A stretch of DNA of 64,000 nt from Phytohabitans maris (GTDB lineage Bacteria > Actinomycetota > Actinomycetes > Mycobacteriales > Micromonosporaceae), in NCBI RefSeq assembly GCF_031085175.1, contig NZ_JAVHUY010000003.1, forward strand, positions 290,021 through 354,020, read 5' to 3'. Within the stretch, counting starts at the first letter, position 1. Each line of letters opens with the position of its first letter. The notes beneath the pieces were generated by a model. It was given only the letters and a program-made list of their open reading frames with translations. It made no database searches and had not been told where the DNA came from. Shown in pieces: positions 24,784 through 37,191 of the stretch. Position numbers and translations under genes: made by a program.

Positions 24784-26118
24784 TCAGGCCTCCTTTACCT
24801 CGAAGCCCTGCTTCTTGAGGTCGGCGACGGACGCGGCCTGGATGGCGTCGACGGCGGCGGCGAAGTCGGACTTCTCCTGGACGGCCTTGGCGAAGATGTC
24901 GCTGTACTGGCTGTAGGTGACGTTGACGTTCGGCGCCCAGTTGAAGCCCCGCGCGGTCGTGGCGATCTCGGCGGCCTCGGCGAAGAACGTGGGCTGGTTG
25001 GGCATCATCGCCGGCGCCTTGCTCAGCTGGGTGCTGGACTGGCCCTTGGTGGCGGCCGGGTAGATGCCGCCCTCGGCGATCAGCGCGTCGAGCGCCTCCT
25101 GGTCGGTGTTGAGCCACTTCACGAACTTCTCCGCCTGGGCCCGCTGCGACGACTTGCTGGAGATGGCGGTCGCCGAGCCGCCCCAGTAGCCGGTCGCCGG
25201 CGCGGCGGCGTCCCACTGCGGCATCGGCACCATCCGCCACTTGCCCTTGGTGCTCGGCGCGACGCCCTCCAGCACGCCGGCGCCCCAGATCGCGCTCGGC
25301 CAGGCCAGCAGCGTGCCGTCGGTCATCGCCTTGTTCCACTCCGGGGTGTACATCGGCTTGCCGGAGAGGACGTCCTCGTTGACCAGGCCGCCCCAGAAGG
25401 ACGCCACCTTCCTGGTCGGCTCGTCGTTGATCCGCACGGTCCAGGTGCCGTTGTCGTTGACCCACCAGTTGGCGCCGGCCTGCTCGGCGAGGCCGGCGAA
25501 CCAGCCCGGGTCGCCGGAGGAGAACGTCGCGAGGTAGCGCTTGGCGTCCTTCTGCCGCACCTGCCGCGCGACGGCGCCGAACTCGTCCCACGTCTTCGGC
25601 ACGGTGAGGCCGAACTGCTGGAAGAGGTCTTCGCGGTAGTAGAGCATCATCGGCCCGACGTCCTGCGGTATCGCGTACGTCTTGCCGCCGAACGAGGTCA
25701 GCGCCCAGGTCCCTTCGGTGAACTCGCCCTTGATCCCCTCGGCCATCGCGGTGAGGTCGGCGGCGACGCCGTTGGTGATCAGCACGGGCAGCGCCTGGTA
25801 CTCGGCGTGGATCAGGTCGGGTGCGTTGCCGGCGCGGTGGGCGGTCAGGGTCTTGGTGATCAGCTCCTCGCCCTGGGCCTGGTTGCTCACCGTGACCTTC
25901 TGGGTGGGGTTCTTGGCGTTCCAGATGTCGACGACCTTCTGGACGTTGGTGGTCCAGGTCCAGAACGTGAGGTTGGCCGGGGCGTCGGGGTCGCCCGCCG
26001 GCTGGGTCGGCTCCTCGTCGTCGCCGCTGCACGCGGCGAGAAATGCCGGGACGGCCGCGGCCGCGCCGAGCGTGGCGACGCCCTTGAGGAAGCCGCGCCG
26101 GTGGATGTGCGAAGTCAT
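24784..26118 (-). CDS. Carbohydrate ABC transporter substrate-binding lipoprotein
   Basis: A 444-aa extracellular sugar-binding protein. The N-terminus has both a twin-arginine motif (HRRGFLKG) and a lipobox ending in Cys (FLAAC), so it is probably a Tat-exported lipoprotein. The mature part is a family 1 solute-binding fold (NLTFWTWTTN, DAPDLIHAEYQALP-like segment, VDIWNAKNPTQKVTV). GGAGGG is 6 nt before ATG 26118. It is the first gene of the operon, directly behind the operator-like palindrome at 26161. Ligand: probably a beta-linked di- or oligosaccharide, judged from the GH1 and GH2 genes. Confidence 0.92.
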   Translation of the reverse strand: MTSHIHRRGFLKGVATLGAAAAVPAFLAACSGDDEEPTQPAGDPDAPANLTFWTWTTNVQKVVDIWNAKNPTQKVTVSNQAQGEELITKTLTAHRAGNAPDLIHAEYQALPVLITNGVAADLTAMAEGIKGEFTEGTWALTSFGGKTYAIPQDVGPMMLYYREDLFQQFGLTVPKTWDEFGAVARQVRQKDAKRYLATFSSGDPGWFAGLAEQAGANWWVNDNGTWTVRINDEPTRKVASFWGGLVNEDVLSGKPMYTPEWNKAMTDGTLLAWPSAIWGAGVLEGVAPSTKGKWRMVPMPQWDAAAPATGYWGGSATAISSKSSQRAQAEKFVKWLNTDQEALDALIAEGGIYPAATKGQSSTQLSKAPAMMPNQPTFFAEAAEIATTARGFNWAPNVNVTYSQYSDIFAKAVQEKSDFAAAVDAIQAASVADLKKQGFEVKEA

Positions 26119-26159
26119 GGGGTGCCCTCCTGAGGTGTCTCGAAGGGGTGGCAGAGTCT

Positions 26160-26175
26160 CTGTGAGCGTTCACAG
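26160..26175. promoter_or_regulatory. LacI-type operator upstream of the sugar-transport operon
   Basis: CTGTGAGCGTTCACAG is an almost perfect palindrome with a central CG, 42 nt before the binding-protein start. The core TGTGAGCGTTCACA differs at one base from the perfect site at 30825-30838. Repression by the operon's own LacI protein is the likely role. Confidence 0.8.
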
Positions 26176-26262
26176 AATCCGCGCGGCGTCGCGCGGCTGT
26201 CAAGGGATCGTTGCGGATTTGTTTCCGCTGCGTTCTTCGCGGCTCTTCAGCCGTTGCGCCTC

Positions 26263-26276
26263 TGTGAGCGGTCACG
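26263..26276. promoter_or_regulatory. Second LacI-type operator, upstream of the divergent VOC gene
   Basis: TGTGAGCGGTCACG matches 12 of 14 positions of the perfect site and ends 15 nt before the ATG of the VOC gene at 26292. It lies in the same 173-nt divergent gap as the operator at 26160, so both directions may be controlled together. Confidence 0.62.
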
Positions 26277-26291
26277 GTATGGTTCCCGCCT

Positions 26292-26957
26292 ATGATCGTC
26301 CGGCTCGGTTCGCGTGACCTGGACCGATCGGCTGCCTTCTATCGTGACCTGCTCGGCTTCGGCGAGGTGCCGGCGCCCGCGCCGGGCGCGCGGTGCTTCG
26401 CGGCCGGCTCGGTGCGGATCCTGGTCACCGAGGTCGCGCCCGGTGCCGACCTCGGCGGCTGGGTCGACGACGACCGGCAGGGCGGCATCCGCCACTTCGG
26501 CCTGAAGGTCGCCGACGTCGACGCGCGGATCCGCGACCTTTCGGCGGCCGGCGTCACCGTGCTCTCGCCCCCCGCCGACGTCCTCGGCGGCGTGCGGATC
26601 GCGTTCTTCCTCGACCCGGACGGGGCGCGGCTGGAGTTCGTCCAGGGCAACCTCACCTACCAGCACGTGTACGCGCCGGATCTCGCCGCCGCCGAGGCCG
26701 CCACCCGGATCGGGCCGGGCGAGCGGCCCCGCTTCGACCACGTGGCGGTGACCGTCGAGGACCTGCCGGCCGCGCTCGACCGGTTCGGCTGTCCGGTGAT
26801 CGGGCAGATCCGCCACCACGGCGACCCGCGCGGCTTCCTGATGACCTACCTGCTGGCCGGGCCGGCGGTGCTCGAGGTCTTCAGCTTCGACGTGCCGGTG
26901 CGGCCGCGGCCGCTGGAGATGGACGGGGTGCTCGGCTTCCACGGGATCGACCTGTGA
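26292..26957 (+). CDS. VOC (glyoxalase/dioxygenase fold) protein
   Basis: A 221-aa protein with two vicinal-oxygen-chelate modules. The first has VRLGSRDLDRSAAFYRDLLGF, GGIRHFGLKVADVDARI and FFLDPDGARLEFVQG (possible metal ligands His and Glu). The second starts at PRFDHVAVTVEDL and is shorter, ending FHGIDL. VOC proteins include glyoxalase I, ring-cleavage dioxygenases and resistance proteins; which activity is present here is not clear. It is divergent from the sugar operon and its stop overlaps the next start (GTGA), so it is co-translated with the SDR. Confidence 0.75.
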   Translation: MIVRLGSRDLDRSAAFYRDLLGFGEVPAPAPGARCFAAGSVRILVTEVAPGADLGGWVDDDRQGGIRHFGLKVADVDARIRDLSAAGVTVLSPPADVLGGVRIAFFLDPDGARLEFVQGNLTYQHVYAPDLAAAEAATRIGPGERPRFDHVAVTVEDLPAALDRFGCPVIGQIRHHGDPRGFLMTYLLAGPAVLEVFSFDVPVRPRPLEMDGVLGFHGIDL

Positions 26958-27703
26958 GGATCTTGGTGACCGGCTCCTCCGACGGGATCGGGGCGGAGAT
27001 CGCCGCGGCGCTCGAAAGGCTGGGGCACGGCGTGGTCCGGCACGCCCGCGACGAGGCGAAGGCGGCGCGGCTGCGGGACGCCGGCGCGGCCGAGGTGGTC
27101 GTCGGCGAGCTCGCGTCACTCGCCGCCACCCGCGCCATGGCCGCCGCCGTGCGCGCGCTCGCGCCGCTCGACGTGGTGGTGCACAACGCCGGCTGGCTGC
27201 CGCCGGCGGGACCGCGACCGGTGACCGAGGACGGGCTGGAGCGCACCTTCCAGGTCAACGCGCTCTCGGCGTACCTGCTGACCGCCCTGCTGCCGCTGCC
27301 GTCCCGGCTGGTCTACGTGAGCTCCGACTCGATCGTCCGCGGCCGGATCGACCTCGACGACCTGCAGCACGAGGCGCAGTGGACGGCCGACAGCGCGTAC
27401 GCCGACTCGAAGCTCGCGATGACCGCGATCGCGTTCGCCGTGGCCCGCCGCTACCCGGCCGTGCGGGCCAACGCGGTGCACCCGGGCTGGATCCGCACGA
27501 AGATGAGCGGTGATGCCGCGCCGCTCGACGTGGCGGCCGGCGCCGACACCCCGGTCTGGCTCTCCACATCGGACGACGCGACGGCCACCGGCCAGTTCTT
27601 CCACGACCGCCGCGTCGTCCACCTCAACGACCAGGCCCACGACCCCCGCGTCCAGGACGCCCTGCTCGCCGCCTGCGCCGCGCTCACCGGCACCCCCCTC
27701 TGA
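26954..27703 (+). CDS. SDR-family oxidoreductase
   Basis: A 249-aa short-chain dehydrogenase. The cofactor motif TGSSDGIG is near the N-terminus (residues 6-13), NAG follows (VVHNAGWLPP), and the active-site Tyr and Lys are in YADSK with Ser in VYVSSDS. The C-terminal half ends QFFHDRRVVHLNDQA, a pattern seen in SDRs annotated as atypical or retinol-dehydrogenase-like. GTG 26954 overlaps the VOC stop. Substrate unknown; a role in sugar-derived metabolites is only suggested by the shared operator region. Confidence 0.82.
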   Translation: MRILVTGSSDGIGAEIAAALERLGHGVVRHARDEAKAARLRDAGAAEVVVGELASLAATRAMAAAVRALAPLDVVVHNAGWLPPAGPRPVTEDGLERTFQVNALSAYLLTALLPLPSRLVYVSSDSIVRGRIDLDDLQHEAQWTADSAYADSKLAMTAIAFAVARRYPAVRANAVHPGWIRTKMSGDAAPLDVAAGADTPVWLSTSDDATATGQFFHDRRVVHLNDQAHDPRVQDALLAACAALTGTPL

Positions 27704-27709
27704 TCGCCC

Positions 27710-27734
27710 CGCTCAGAGCGCCCCGCTCTGAGCG
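27710..27734 (+). terminator. Terminator-like hairpin after the SDR gene
   Basis: CGCTCAGAGCG, CCC, CGCTCTGAGCG form an 11-bp perfect stem with a 3-nt loop just 6 nt after the SDR stop. The right arm is repeated further on (GCTCTGAGCG, CTCTGAGCG to 27761). No T-run follows, which is usual in GC-rich actinobacteria. Confidence 0.7.
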
Positions 27735-27759
27735 CCCCGCTCTGAGCGCCTCCTCTGAG

Positions 27760-27823
27760 CGTTGATCAGGGAGTTCGTAAGGCGACGCGCCGGCCGACAC
27801 GCCCACCAATTCCCTGATCAACG
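27760..27823. terminator. Inverted repeat between convergent SDR and beta-galactosidase genes
   Basis: CGTTGATCAGGGAGTT (27760-27775) pairs with AATTCCCTGATCAACG (27808-27823), with one mismatch and a 32-nt loop. It lies between converging genes and would work on both strands as a bidirectional terminator. The TTGATCAGGGA half-site is the kind of motif that recurs in actinobacterial intergenic DNA. Confidence 0.6.
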
Positions 27824-27855
27824 GCGCGGGGGCGGCGCAGCCGCAGGGGCGGCGG

Positions 27856-30843
<2,988 letters not shown>

Positions 30844-30879
30844 CTAGCCCGCACGGCCGCCCCGCCGTTATCGTGAACC

Positions 30880-31638
30880 ATGCGCCGCTGGACCGTGGTC
30901 GGGGCGGCCGCGGTCGTGGCGCTCCTGCTACTCGCGGTCGCGTTCGTCCGATGGGGTCCCGGTGGCGGCTCGCCCGCCGCGGCGCCCAGCCCCTCGCCGG
31001 ATCCGACCGCCGCCCCCGAGCTCAGCCCCGCGCAGGTGTACGAGGCGGTCGCCCCCTCGGTCGTCGTCGTCGAGCGGCTCGGCACCGGCGACCGGGTCGA
31101 GGGGACCGGCACCGGCGTGGTGGCCAGCGACACCGGCGTCATCCTGACCGCGCTGCACGTGGTCAAGGGCGGCGGGGCGGTGCGGGTCACGTTCGCCGAC
31201 GGCACCCGCTCGGCCGCGACCGTCGAAGACAGCGACCCGGCGAACGACATCGCCGCGCTCGCCGCCGCCACCCTCCCGCCGGTGCTCGTGCCGGCCACGA
31301 TCGGCAACTCCGGCCGCCTCGCGGTCGGCGACGCGGTCGTCGCGGTCGGCAACCAGCTCGGCATGACCAGCAGCGCCACCGCCGGCGTGGTCTCCGGGCT
31401 GGACCGGCTCGCGGCCGGCGACGACGGCACCCGGCTGGCCGGCCTCATCCAGTTCGACGCCGCGGTCAACCCGGGCAGCTCGGGCGGACCGCTGGTCAAC
31501 ACCCGCGGCGAGACGATCGGCATCGTCGTCGCCCTGGCCAACCCGACCCGGGCCGGCACCTTCATCGGCATCGGCTTCGCGGTGCCGATCGGCACCGCGC
31601 TCGGCGGCGGCCCCGGCGAGGACGGACCCCAGCGATGA
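30880..31638 (+). CDS. Membrane-anchored trypsin-like serine protease (HtrA/DegP-type protease domain, no PDZ)
   Basis: A 252-aa protein with an N-terminal signal anchor (residues about 5-23), a Ser/Pro/Ala linker and a chymotrypsin-fold domain. The catalytic triad is His93 (TALHVV), Asp123 (ANDIAAL) and Ser201 (GSSGGPL). HtrA proteins usually carry one or two PDZ domains; this one ends directly after the protease domain. It should face outside. No good ribosome site precedes ATG 30880, so it may be leaderless. It is followed after 25 nt by the moxR gene and reads the same way, so it may belong to that operon and process envelope proteins under stress. Confidence 0.85.
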   Translation: MRRWTVVGAAAVVALLLLAVAFVRWGPGGGSPAAAPSPSPDPTAAPELSPAQVYEAVAPSVVVVERLGTGDRVEGTGTGVVASDTGVILTALHVVKGGGAVRVTFADGTRSAATVEDSDPANDIAALAAATLPPVLVPATIGNSGRLAVGDAVVAVGNQLGMTSSATAGVVSGLDRLAAGDDGTRLAGLIQFDAAVNPGSSGGPLVNTRGETIGIVVALANPTRAGTFIGIGFAVPIGTALGGGPGEDGPQR

Positions 31639-31663
31639 GACGACAGGACGGACAGGTGCGGGT

Positions 31664-32634
<971 letters not shown>

Positions 32635-32638
<4 letters not shown>

Positions 32639-33621
32639 CCTCGCCGGACCAGACGCGAGCGGGGCGAGCGCCGGACCGCCTGCTGCGCCGCCTGGAGTGG
32701 CAGGTCGTACGCCGGCTCGACGGGCGGCTGCAGGGCGCCTACCGTACGGTGTTCCGGGGCACCGGCATCGACTTCGCCGACCTGCGCGGCTACACGCCCG
32801 AAGACGACGTGCGGCACATCGACTGGAACGTGACCGCCCGCCTCGACGAGCCGTACGTCCGGCAGTACACGGAGGACCGTGAGGTCACCGCCTGGCTGGT
32901 GCTGGACCGCTCGGCGTCCATGCGCTTCGGCGCCGGCGGCGGCAAGGCGTCGGTGGTGACCGACCTGGCGGTCTGCCTGGCCCGGCTCTTCACCCAGGGC
33001 GGCAACCGGGTCGGCGCGATCCTCTACGACAACCAGGTGCAGCGGGTCATCCCGGCCCGCACCGGGCGCACCCACGTGCTGCACCTGACCCACGAGCTGA
33101 CCCGGCCCGGGCCGGCCCGCGACGACCGCCGCCCCACCGACCTGGCCGCGATGCTGCACCTGGCCGCGGGCACCGCGCGGCGGCGCGGGCTGGTCTTCGT
33201 CGTCTCCGACTTCATCGGCGACCTCGACTGGGAGCCGGCGCTCACCCGGCTGGCGCTGCGGCACGAGGTGGTCGCGGTGCGCGTGGTCGACCCGGCCGAG
33301 CTCGACCTGCCCGACCTCGGGCTGGTGCTGGTGGAGGACGCGGAGACCGGCGAGCAGCTGCTGGCCGACACCAGCGACCCGCTCTTCCGCCGGCGGCTGC
33401 GGGCCGAGGTGGACGCCCGGGAGTTCGCGGTCACCGGCGCGATCCGGCGGGCCGGCTCGGTCGGCCACCGGCTCGGCACCGACCAGGACCTGGTGGCCGC
33501 GCTGGTCGAGATGGCCCAGCGGGCCAAGCACCGCCGGGCACCGGCCTCCCGCGCCACCGGCCCGGCGAGCGAGGCACCGGCCTCCCGCGGCACCGGCCCG
33601 GCGAGCGGGGCACCGGCATGA
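32635..33621 (+). CDS. DUF58 domain protein (BatA/VWA partner of MoxR)
   Basis: A 328-aa protein. The DUF58 core is clear: VFRGTGIDFADLRGYTPEDDVRHIDWNVTARLDEPYVRQY, then a VWA-like region with LDRSASMRFG. DUF58 proteins bind MoxR ATPases. GTG 32635 overlaps the moxR stop. The last ~25 residues repeat a short motif (APASRATGPASEAPASRGTGPASGAPA), evidence of a small recent duplication. The gene is followed by a 76-nt gap rich in GAGCGAGCGGAGCGAGC-type sequence before the first VWA gene. Confidence 0.9.
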
Positions 33622-33697
33622 GCGAGCGGAGCGAGCGAATCATCAAACGCAGCGTGTCGCCTGGCTCATGGCCGCCCGCAGCGAAGCGAGGACGGTC

Positions 33698-34672
33698 ATG
33701 AGTTTCCGGCATCCACTCCTGCTGGCCGTCGCGGTGGCGGTCGGGGTGGGGCTGCTCGTCGCGTACCAACTCCTGCAACGCCGCCGGGCGACGGCGCTGG
33801 CGGCCGCGGGTCTCCAGCCCGCCCACCCTCGGCGCGGGCGCCTGCGGCGGCACCTGCCGCCGCTGCTGATGCTCGCCGCGCTGGTCCTGCTCTTCCTCGG
33901 CGTCGCGCGTCCACAAGCGACGGTGCCGGTGCCGCGGGCGTCGGGAACGGTGATCCTCGCCTTCGACGTCTCCAACAGCATGGCCGCCAAGGACGTCGCC
34001 CCCACCCGGCTGGGCGCCGCCCAGTCCGCGGCGGCCGCGTTCGTGCGGTCCCAACCGGACACAGTGGACGTCGGGATCGTCGCGTTCGGGCAGGGGGCGC
34101 TCACCACCCAGCTGCCCGGCAACGACCACGCCAGCACGGTCGCCGCCATCAACCGGCTCACGGTGGCCGGCGGCACCTCGCTGGGGCAGGCGATCCTCGC
34201 CTCGCTCTCGGCGATCGTCGGCCAGCCGGTGAGCCTGCCCGACCCGGAGGCCGCCGAGCCGGCGCCGGACCTGGGCTACTGGCGTTCGGCGACGATCGTG
34301 CTGCTGTCGGACGGCGAGGACACCGGCGGGCCGGACGCGCTCGCCGCCGCCGAGCTGGCCGCGACGGCGGGCGTGCACATCGAGACCGTCGGCGTGGGCA
34401 CGGTCGAGGGTGCCACGATCGAGGTCGAGGGGTACCAGATGGCGACCGCGCTCAACGAGGAGCTGCTCACCCAGGTCGCGGAGGCCACCGCCGGCTCCTA
34501 CCATCGAGCGCAGGACGCTCGGTCCCTCGACGACGTGTACGACACGCTCGACCTGCGCATCTCCACGGAAGACAAGCTGGTCGAGCTGACCGGGGCGGCG
34601 GTCGGGATCGGGCTGCTCCTGCTCACGATCGGCGGACTGCTCATGATCACCTGGTTCGGACGGATACTCTGA
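33698..34672 (+). CDS. VWA-domain membrane protein (BatA/BatB-like), first copy
   Basis: A 324-aa protein with membrane segments near residues 7-23 and 55-70, a von Willebrand A domain and a C-terminal membrane segment (about 295-318). The metal-ion site DVSNS (Asp90, Ser92, Ser94) and a later Asp in LLSDGEDTGG are present. BatA-like proteins work with MoxR and DUF58 in envelope stress or aerotolerance. ATG 33698 follows GAGGA by about 5 nt; an upstream ATG at 33668 lies in frame but has no ribosome site. Its stop overlaps the next VWA start by one base. Confidence 0.88.
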   Translation: MSFRHPLLLAVAVAVGVGLLVAYQLLQRRRATALAAAGLQPAHPRRGRLRRHLPPLLMLAALVLLFLGVARPQATVPVPRASGTVILAFDVSNSMAAKDVAPTRLGAAQSAAAAFVRSQPDTVDVGIVAFGQGALTTQLPGNDHASTVAAINRLTVAGGTSLGQAILASLSAIVGQPVSLPDPEAAEPAPDLGYWRSATIVLLSDGEDTGGPDALAAAELAATAGVHIETVGVGTVEGATIEVEGYQMATALNEELLTQVAEATAGSYHRAQDARSLDDVYDTLDLRISTEDKLVELTGAAVGIGLLLLTIGGLLMITWFGRIL

Positions 34673-35919
34673 TGTCGCTGACCTGGCCATGGGCCCTCAC
34701 CGCGCTGCTCGCCTTCCCCGCGCTGCTGGGCTACCGGTGGTGGGTGCGCCGCCGGCGCCGCCGCGAGACCGTGCGGGTCTCCAGCGTCACGCTGATCCGC
34801 GCCGCGCTGCCCGGCCGCTCCCTGTGGCGGCGGCGGGTCCCGATCTGGCTCTTCGCCGCCGGCCTGGTCGTGCTCGCCGGTGGCGCCGCCCGGCCGCAGG
34901 CCTCGGTGCCGGTGCCGTCCAACTCCGCCGCGATCCTGCTCGCCATCGACGTCTCCGCCTCGATGTGCTCCACGGACGTGCCGCCCAACCGGTTGAGCGC
35001 GGCGCAGGAGGCGGCCAAGAAGTTCGTGGAGGAGCTCGACGAGGGCACCCGGATCGGGCTGGTCACGTTTTCCGGGATCGCCGGCCTGCTGGTCGAGCCG
35101 ACCGACGACAAGGACGCGCTGATCGCCGCGATCGACGACCTCAAGACCTCCCGCGGCACCGCGATCGGCCAGGCCATCCTCACCTCCGTCGACGCGATCG
35201 CCGAGTTCAACCCGGATGTGCCGCCCACCGGCGTCGAGGTGCCGCCGGCCACCGGCGACGCCGACGAGTACCAGCCGGACACGATCGTCGTGCTCACCGA
35301 CGGCCGCAACACCCAGGGCGTCGACCCGGTCACCGCGGCCGGGGAGGCGGCCGCGCGCCGGCTCCGGGTGTACACAATCGGTTTCGGCACCACCGAGCCG
35401 GCGCCGTCGGTCTGCACGCGGGAGCAGATCAGTGGCGACGCGGCGTTCTGGGGCGACGGGAGCCGCGGCCCGTTCGGCGGCTTCGGCGGCCGGGGGCGCT
35501 ACATGCAGGCCGACGAGGGGACGCTGACCGAGGTCGCCGACCTGACCGGCGGCGAGTACTTCCAGGCGGAGGACGCGGACGCGCTCACCGAGGTGCTGCT
35601 CGACCTGCCCGACTCGATCACGCTCCAGCGGGAAAACGTGGAGATCACCGCGTGGTTCGCGCTGGCGGGGGCGCTGCTCGTGCTCGCCGGTGTCGGGCTG
35701 GCCCAGTGGTGGCAGCGGGCGGTGGCTGTGCCGCCGCCGGTCCTTGCCCCGGCGGTCTCCCCACCCGCGGCTCCCCCGCCCGCGGCTCCCGCGGCGCCTT
35801 CCTCTCACCGCCAGCCTGGGGTCGGGCCGAAGGACGACGCTCCCCCTCCCGCGGCACCTTCCTCGGATCGCCGCCTTGGGGTCGGGCCGGAGGACGACGC
35901 GGTCTGGAAGCGTGGATAG
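34672..35919 (+). CDS. VWA-domain membrane protein (BatA-like), second copy
   Basis: A 415-aa paralogue of the preceding protein: two N-terminal membrane segments, VWA domain with Asp93/Ser95/Ser97 (AIDVSASM), VVLTDGRNTQG and a C-terminal membrane segment near residue 325-345. It has an insertion CTREQISGDAAFW...GGFGGRG before ADEGTLTEVADLTGGEYFQAEDADALTEV. The last ~60 residues contain two copies of a Pro/Ala unit (PSSHRQPGVGPKDDA, PSSDRRLGVGPEDDA). The stop is 8 nt inside the kptA start, so the phosphotransferase is coupled to it. Confidence 0.88.
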   Translation: MSLTWPWALTALLAFPALLGYRWWVRRRRRRETVRVSSVTLIRAALPGRSLWRRRVPIWLFAAGLVVLAGGAARPQASVPVPSNSAAILLAIDVSASMCSTDVPPNRLSAAQEAAKKFVEELDEGTRIGLVTFSGIAGLLVEPTDDKDALIAAIDDLKTSRGTAIGQAILTSVDAIAEFNPDVPPTGVEVPPATGDADEYQPDTIVVLTDGRNTQGVDPVTAAGEAAARRLRVYTIGFGTTEPAPSVCTREQISGDAAFWGDGSRGPFGGFGGRGRYMQADEGTLTEVADLTGGEYFQAEDADALTEVLLDLPDSITLQRENVEITAWFALAGALLVLAGVGLAQWWQRAVAVPPPVLAPAVSPPAAPPPAAPAAPSSHRQPGVGPKDDAPPPAAPSSDRRLGVGPEDDAVWKRG

Positions 35920-36463
35920 GGCCGCGCTGGTCCGGCTGAGCCGGCGCCTGTCGTACATCCTGCGCCACGACCCGGCCAGCGTCGGCCTCACCCTCGACCC
36001 GCGGGGCTGGGTGGCGGTCGACGACCTGCTCGCCGCGCTCGGCGGGTCGGTGAGCCGGGCCGACCTCGACGCGGTGGTGGCCGGCAACGACAAGCGCCGG
36101 TACGCGATCCGGCCCGGGCCGGACGGCCGCGACGAGATCCGCGCCAGCCAGGGCCATTCGGTCCCGGTCGACCTCGGCCTCGACCCGGTGCCGCCCCCGC
36201 CGCTGCTCTACCACGGCACCTCCGCCGCGGCACTCCCGTCGATCCGGGCGCGGGGACTGGAGCGGGGCGGGCGCCACCACGTACACCTCTCGGCCGACGT
36301 CACCACCGCCCGGGCCGTCGGCGGGCGGCGGCGCGGGCCGGTGGCGGTGCTGGCTGTGGACGCGGCGGCGATGGCGGCGGCCGGGTACCCGTTCTACCGC
36401 AGCGCCAACGGCGTGTGGCTCACCGACCGGGTCCCGCCGGAGTACCTGCGAACGTCGCCGTGA
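35912..36463 (+). CDS. kptA: RNA 2'-phosphotransferase (Tpt1/KptA family)
   Basis: A 183-aa protein matching the Tpt1/KptA family throughout: LSRRLSYILRHDP near the start, RYAI, RASQGHSV, YHGTS, HHVHLS and the end GYPFYRSANGVWLTDRVPPEYL. The family uses NAD+ to remove an internal 2'-phosphate from RNA; in eukaryotes it finishes tRNA splicing, in bacteria its natural substrate is unsettled. GTG 35912 lies 8 nt before the BatA-like stop, so it is coupled to the stress-type operon. The bacterial copy being in this operon is the notable point. Confidence 0.9.
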   Translation: MDRAALVRLSRRLSYILRHDPASVGLTLDPRGWVAVDDLLAALGGSVSRADLDAVVAGNDKRRYAIRPGPDGRDEIRASQGHSVPVDLGLDPVPPPPLLYHGTSAAALPSIRARGLERGGRHHVHLSADVTTARAVGGRRRGPVAVLAVDAAAMAAAGYPFYRSANGVWLTDRVPPEYLRTSP

Positions 36464-36605
36464 TCGCCTCCTCGACGTGCGTGATCCCCGCGCCGCCCGA
36501 ATCCGGACACAGCTCGCCCGCTAAAGGCAGAGAGCGGGCACGCGGGCCAGCCGCGTCGGGTGGGTGCGGCACCACGAGGACCCGAGGCCGCGAGCCGAAG
36601 CGGGG

Positions 36606-36926
36606 TCAGCGGCGGCGCTCGACCTGGACCGGCCGGTGGAGCTCGGGTGCGGAGGAGCGCTGCTTGCGCACCAGGTGCGAGAGGTAGAGCAGCGCGCCGG
36701 CCAGCAGCCCCATGTCGTCGAGGTAGATCGGGTCGGGCAGCACGTCGACCGGGAGGAACGTGTAGAGCAGCGCGCCGTAGAAGGCGACCTTGCCGCCGGC
36801 GCCGAGCTCGCCGAGCAGCCGGCGGGTGCGCCACACCCGCACGGCGAGCACGATCGCGCCCACCAGCGTGGCCACGGCGACGATCACGCCGAGGACGGCG
36901 ACCGCGATCCAGGCTTCGCGCGACAT
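36606..36926 (-). CDS. DUF1232 (YkvA-like) small membrane protein
   Basis: A 106-aa protein. A first membrane segment lies at residues about 5-30 and the DUF1232 core GGKVAFYGALLYTFLPVDVLPDPIYLDDMGLLAGALLYL follows in the middle (split here only by wording; residues about 45-83). The family is widespread and uncharacterised. ATG 36926 is the start that keeps the membrane segment N-terminal; a longer open frame upstream has no ribosome site. It stands alone and converges on kptA. Confidence 0.83.
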   Translation of the reverse strand: MSREAWIAVAVLGVIVAVATLVGAIVLAVRVWRTRRLLGELGAGGKVAFYGALLYTFLPVDVLPDPIYLDDMGLLAGALLYLSHLVRKQRSSAPELHRPVQVERRR

Positions 36927-36991
36927 GCCGCCACGGTATCCGAGCCGGGCACCACCCGCCCGTCGAGCAGGACGCGGAGCGCGACCCACCC

Positions 36992-37130
36992 GCCACGGAA
37001 GGCCACCGCAGAAGACCAGCGCAGACCGTTGCCCTGCGCGGCCTGCTCCGGGGCCACCCCACGGAAGGCCGCCGCGGAGGACCAGCGCAGAAGGCCGACC
37101 CGGAAGACCTCAGCGGAAGACCAGCACGGA
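36992..37130. repeat. Degenerate tandem repeats in a non-coding gap
   Basis: Units of the type ACGGAAGGCCACCGCAGAAG followed by ACCAGCGCAG recur about four times (near 36995, 37050, 37090, 37105). They fill most of the 265-nt gap between the DUF1232 and hydrolase genes. No gene is seen. Confidence 0.6.
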
Positions 37131-37191
37131 CGGCGGCGCGGCAAGGCCGCGGAAGGGCACCGCCGAAGGCGGCGAAGGAGCGGGGCCGCGG

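Noticed and set aside
35912..35919. Treating the VWA/kptA 8-nt overlap as a frameshifted single gene
   Set aside because: Both proteins have complete family lengths and separate starts and stops; overlap is ordinary translational coupling.
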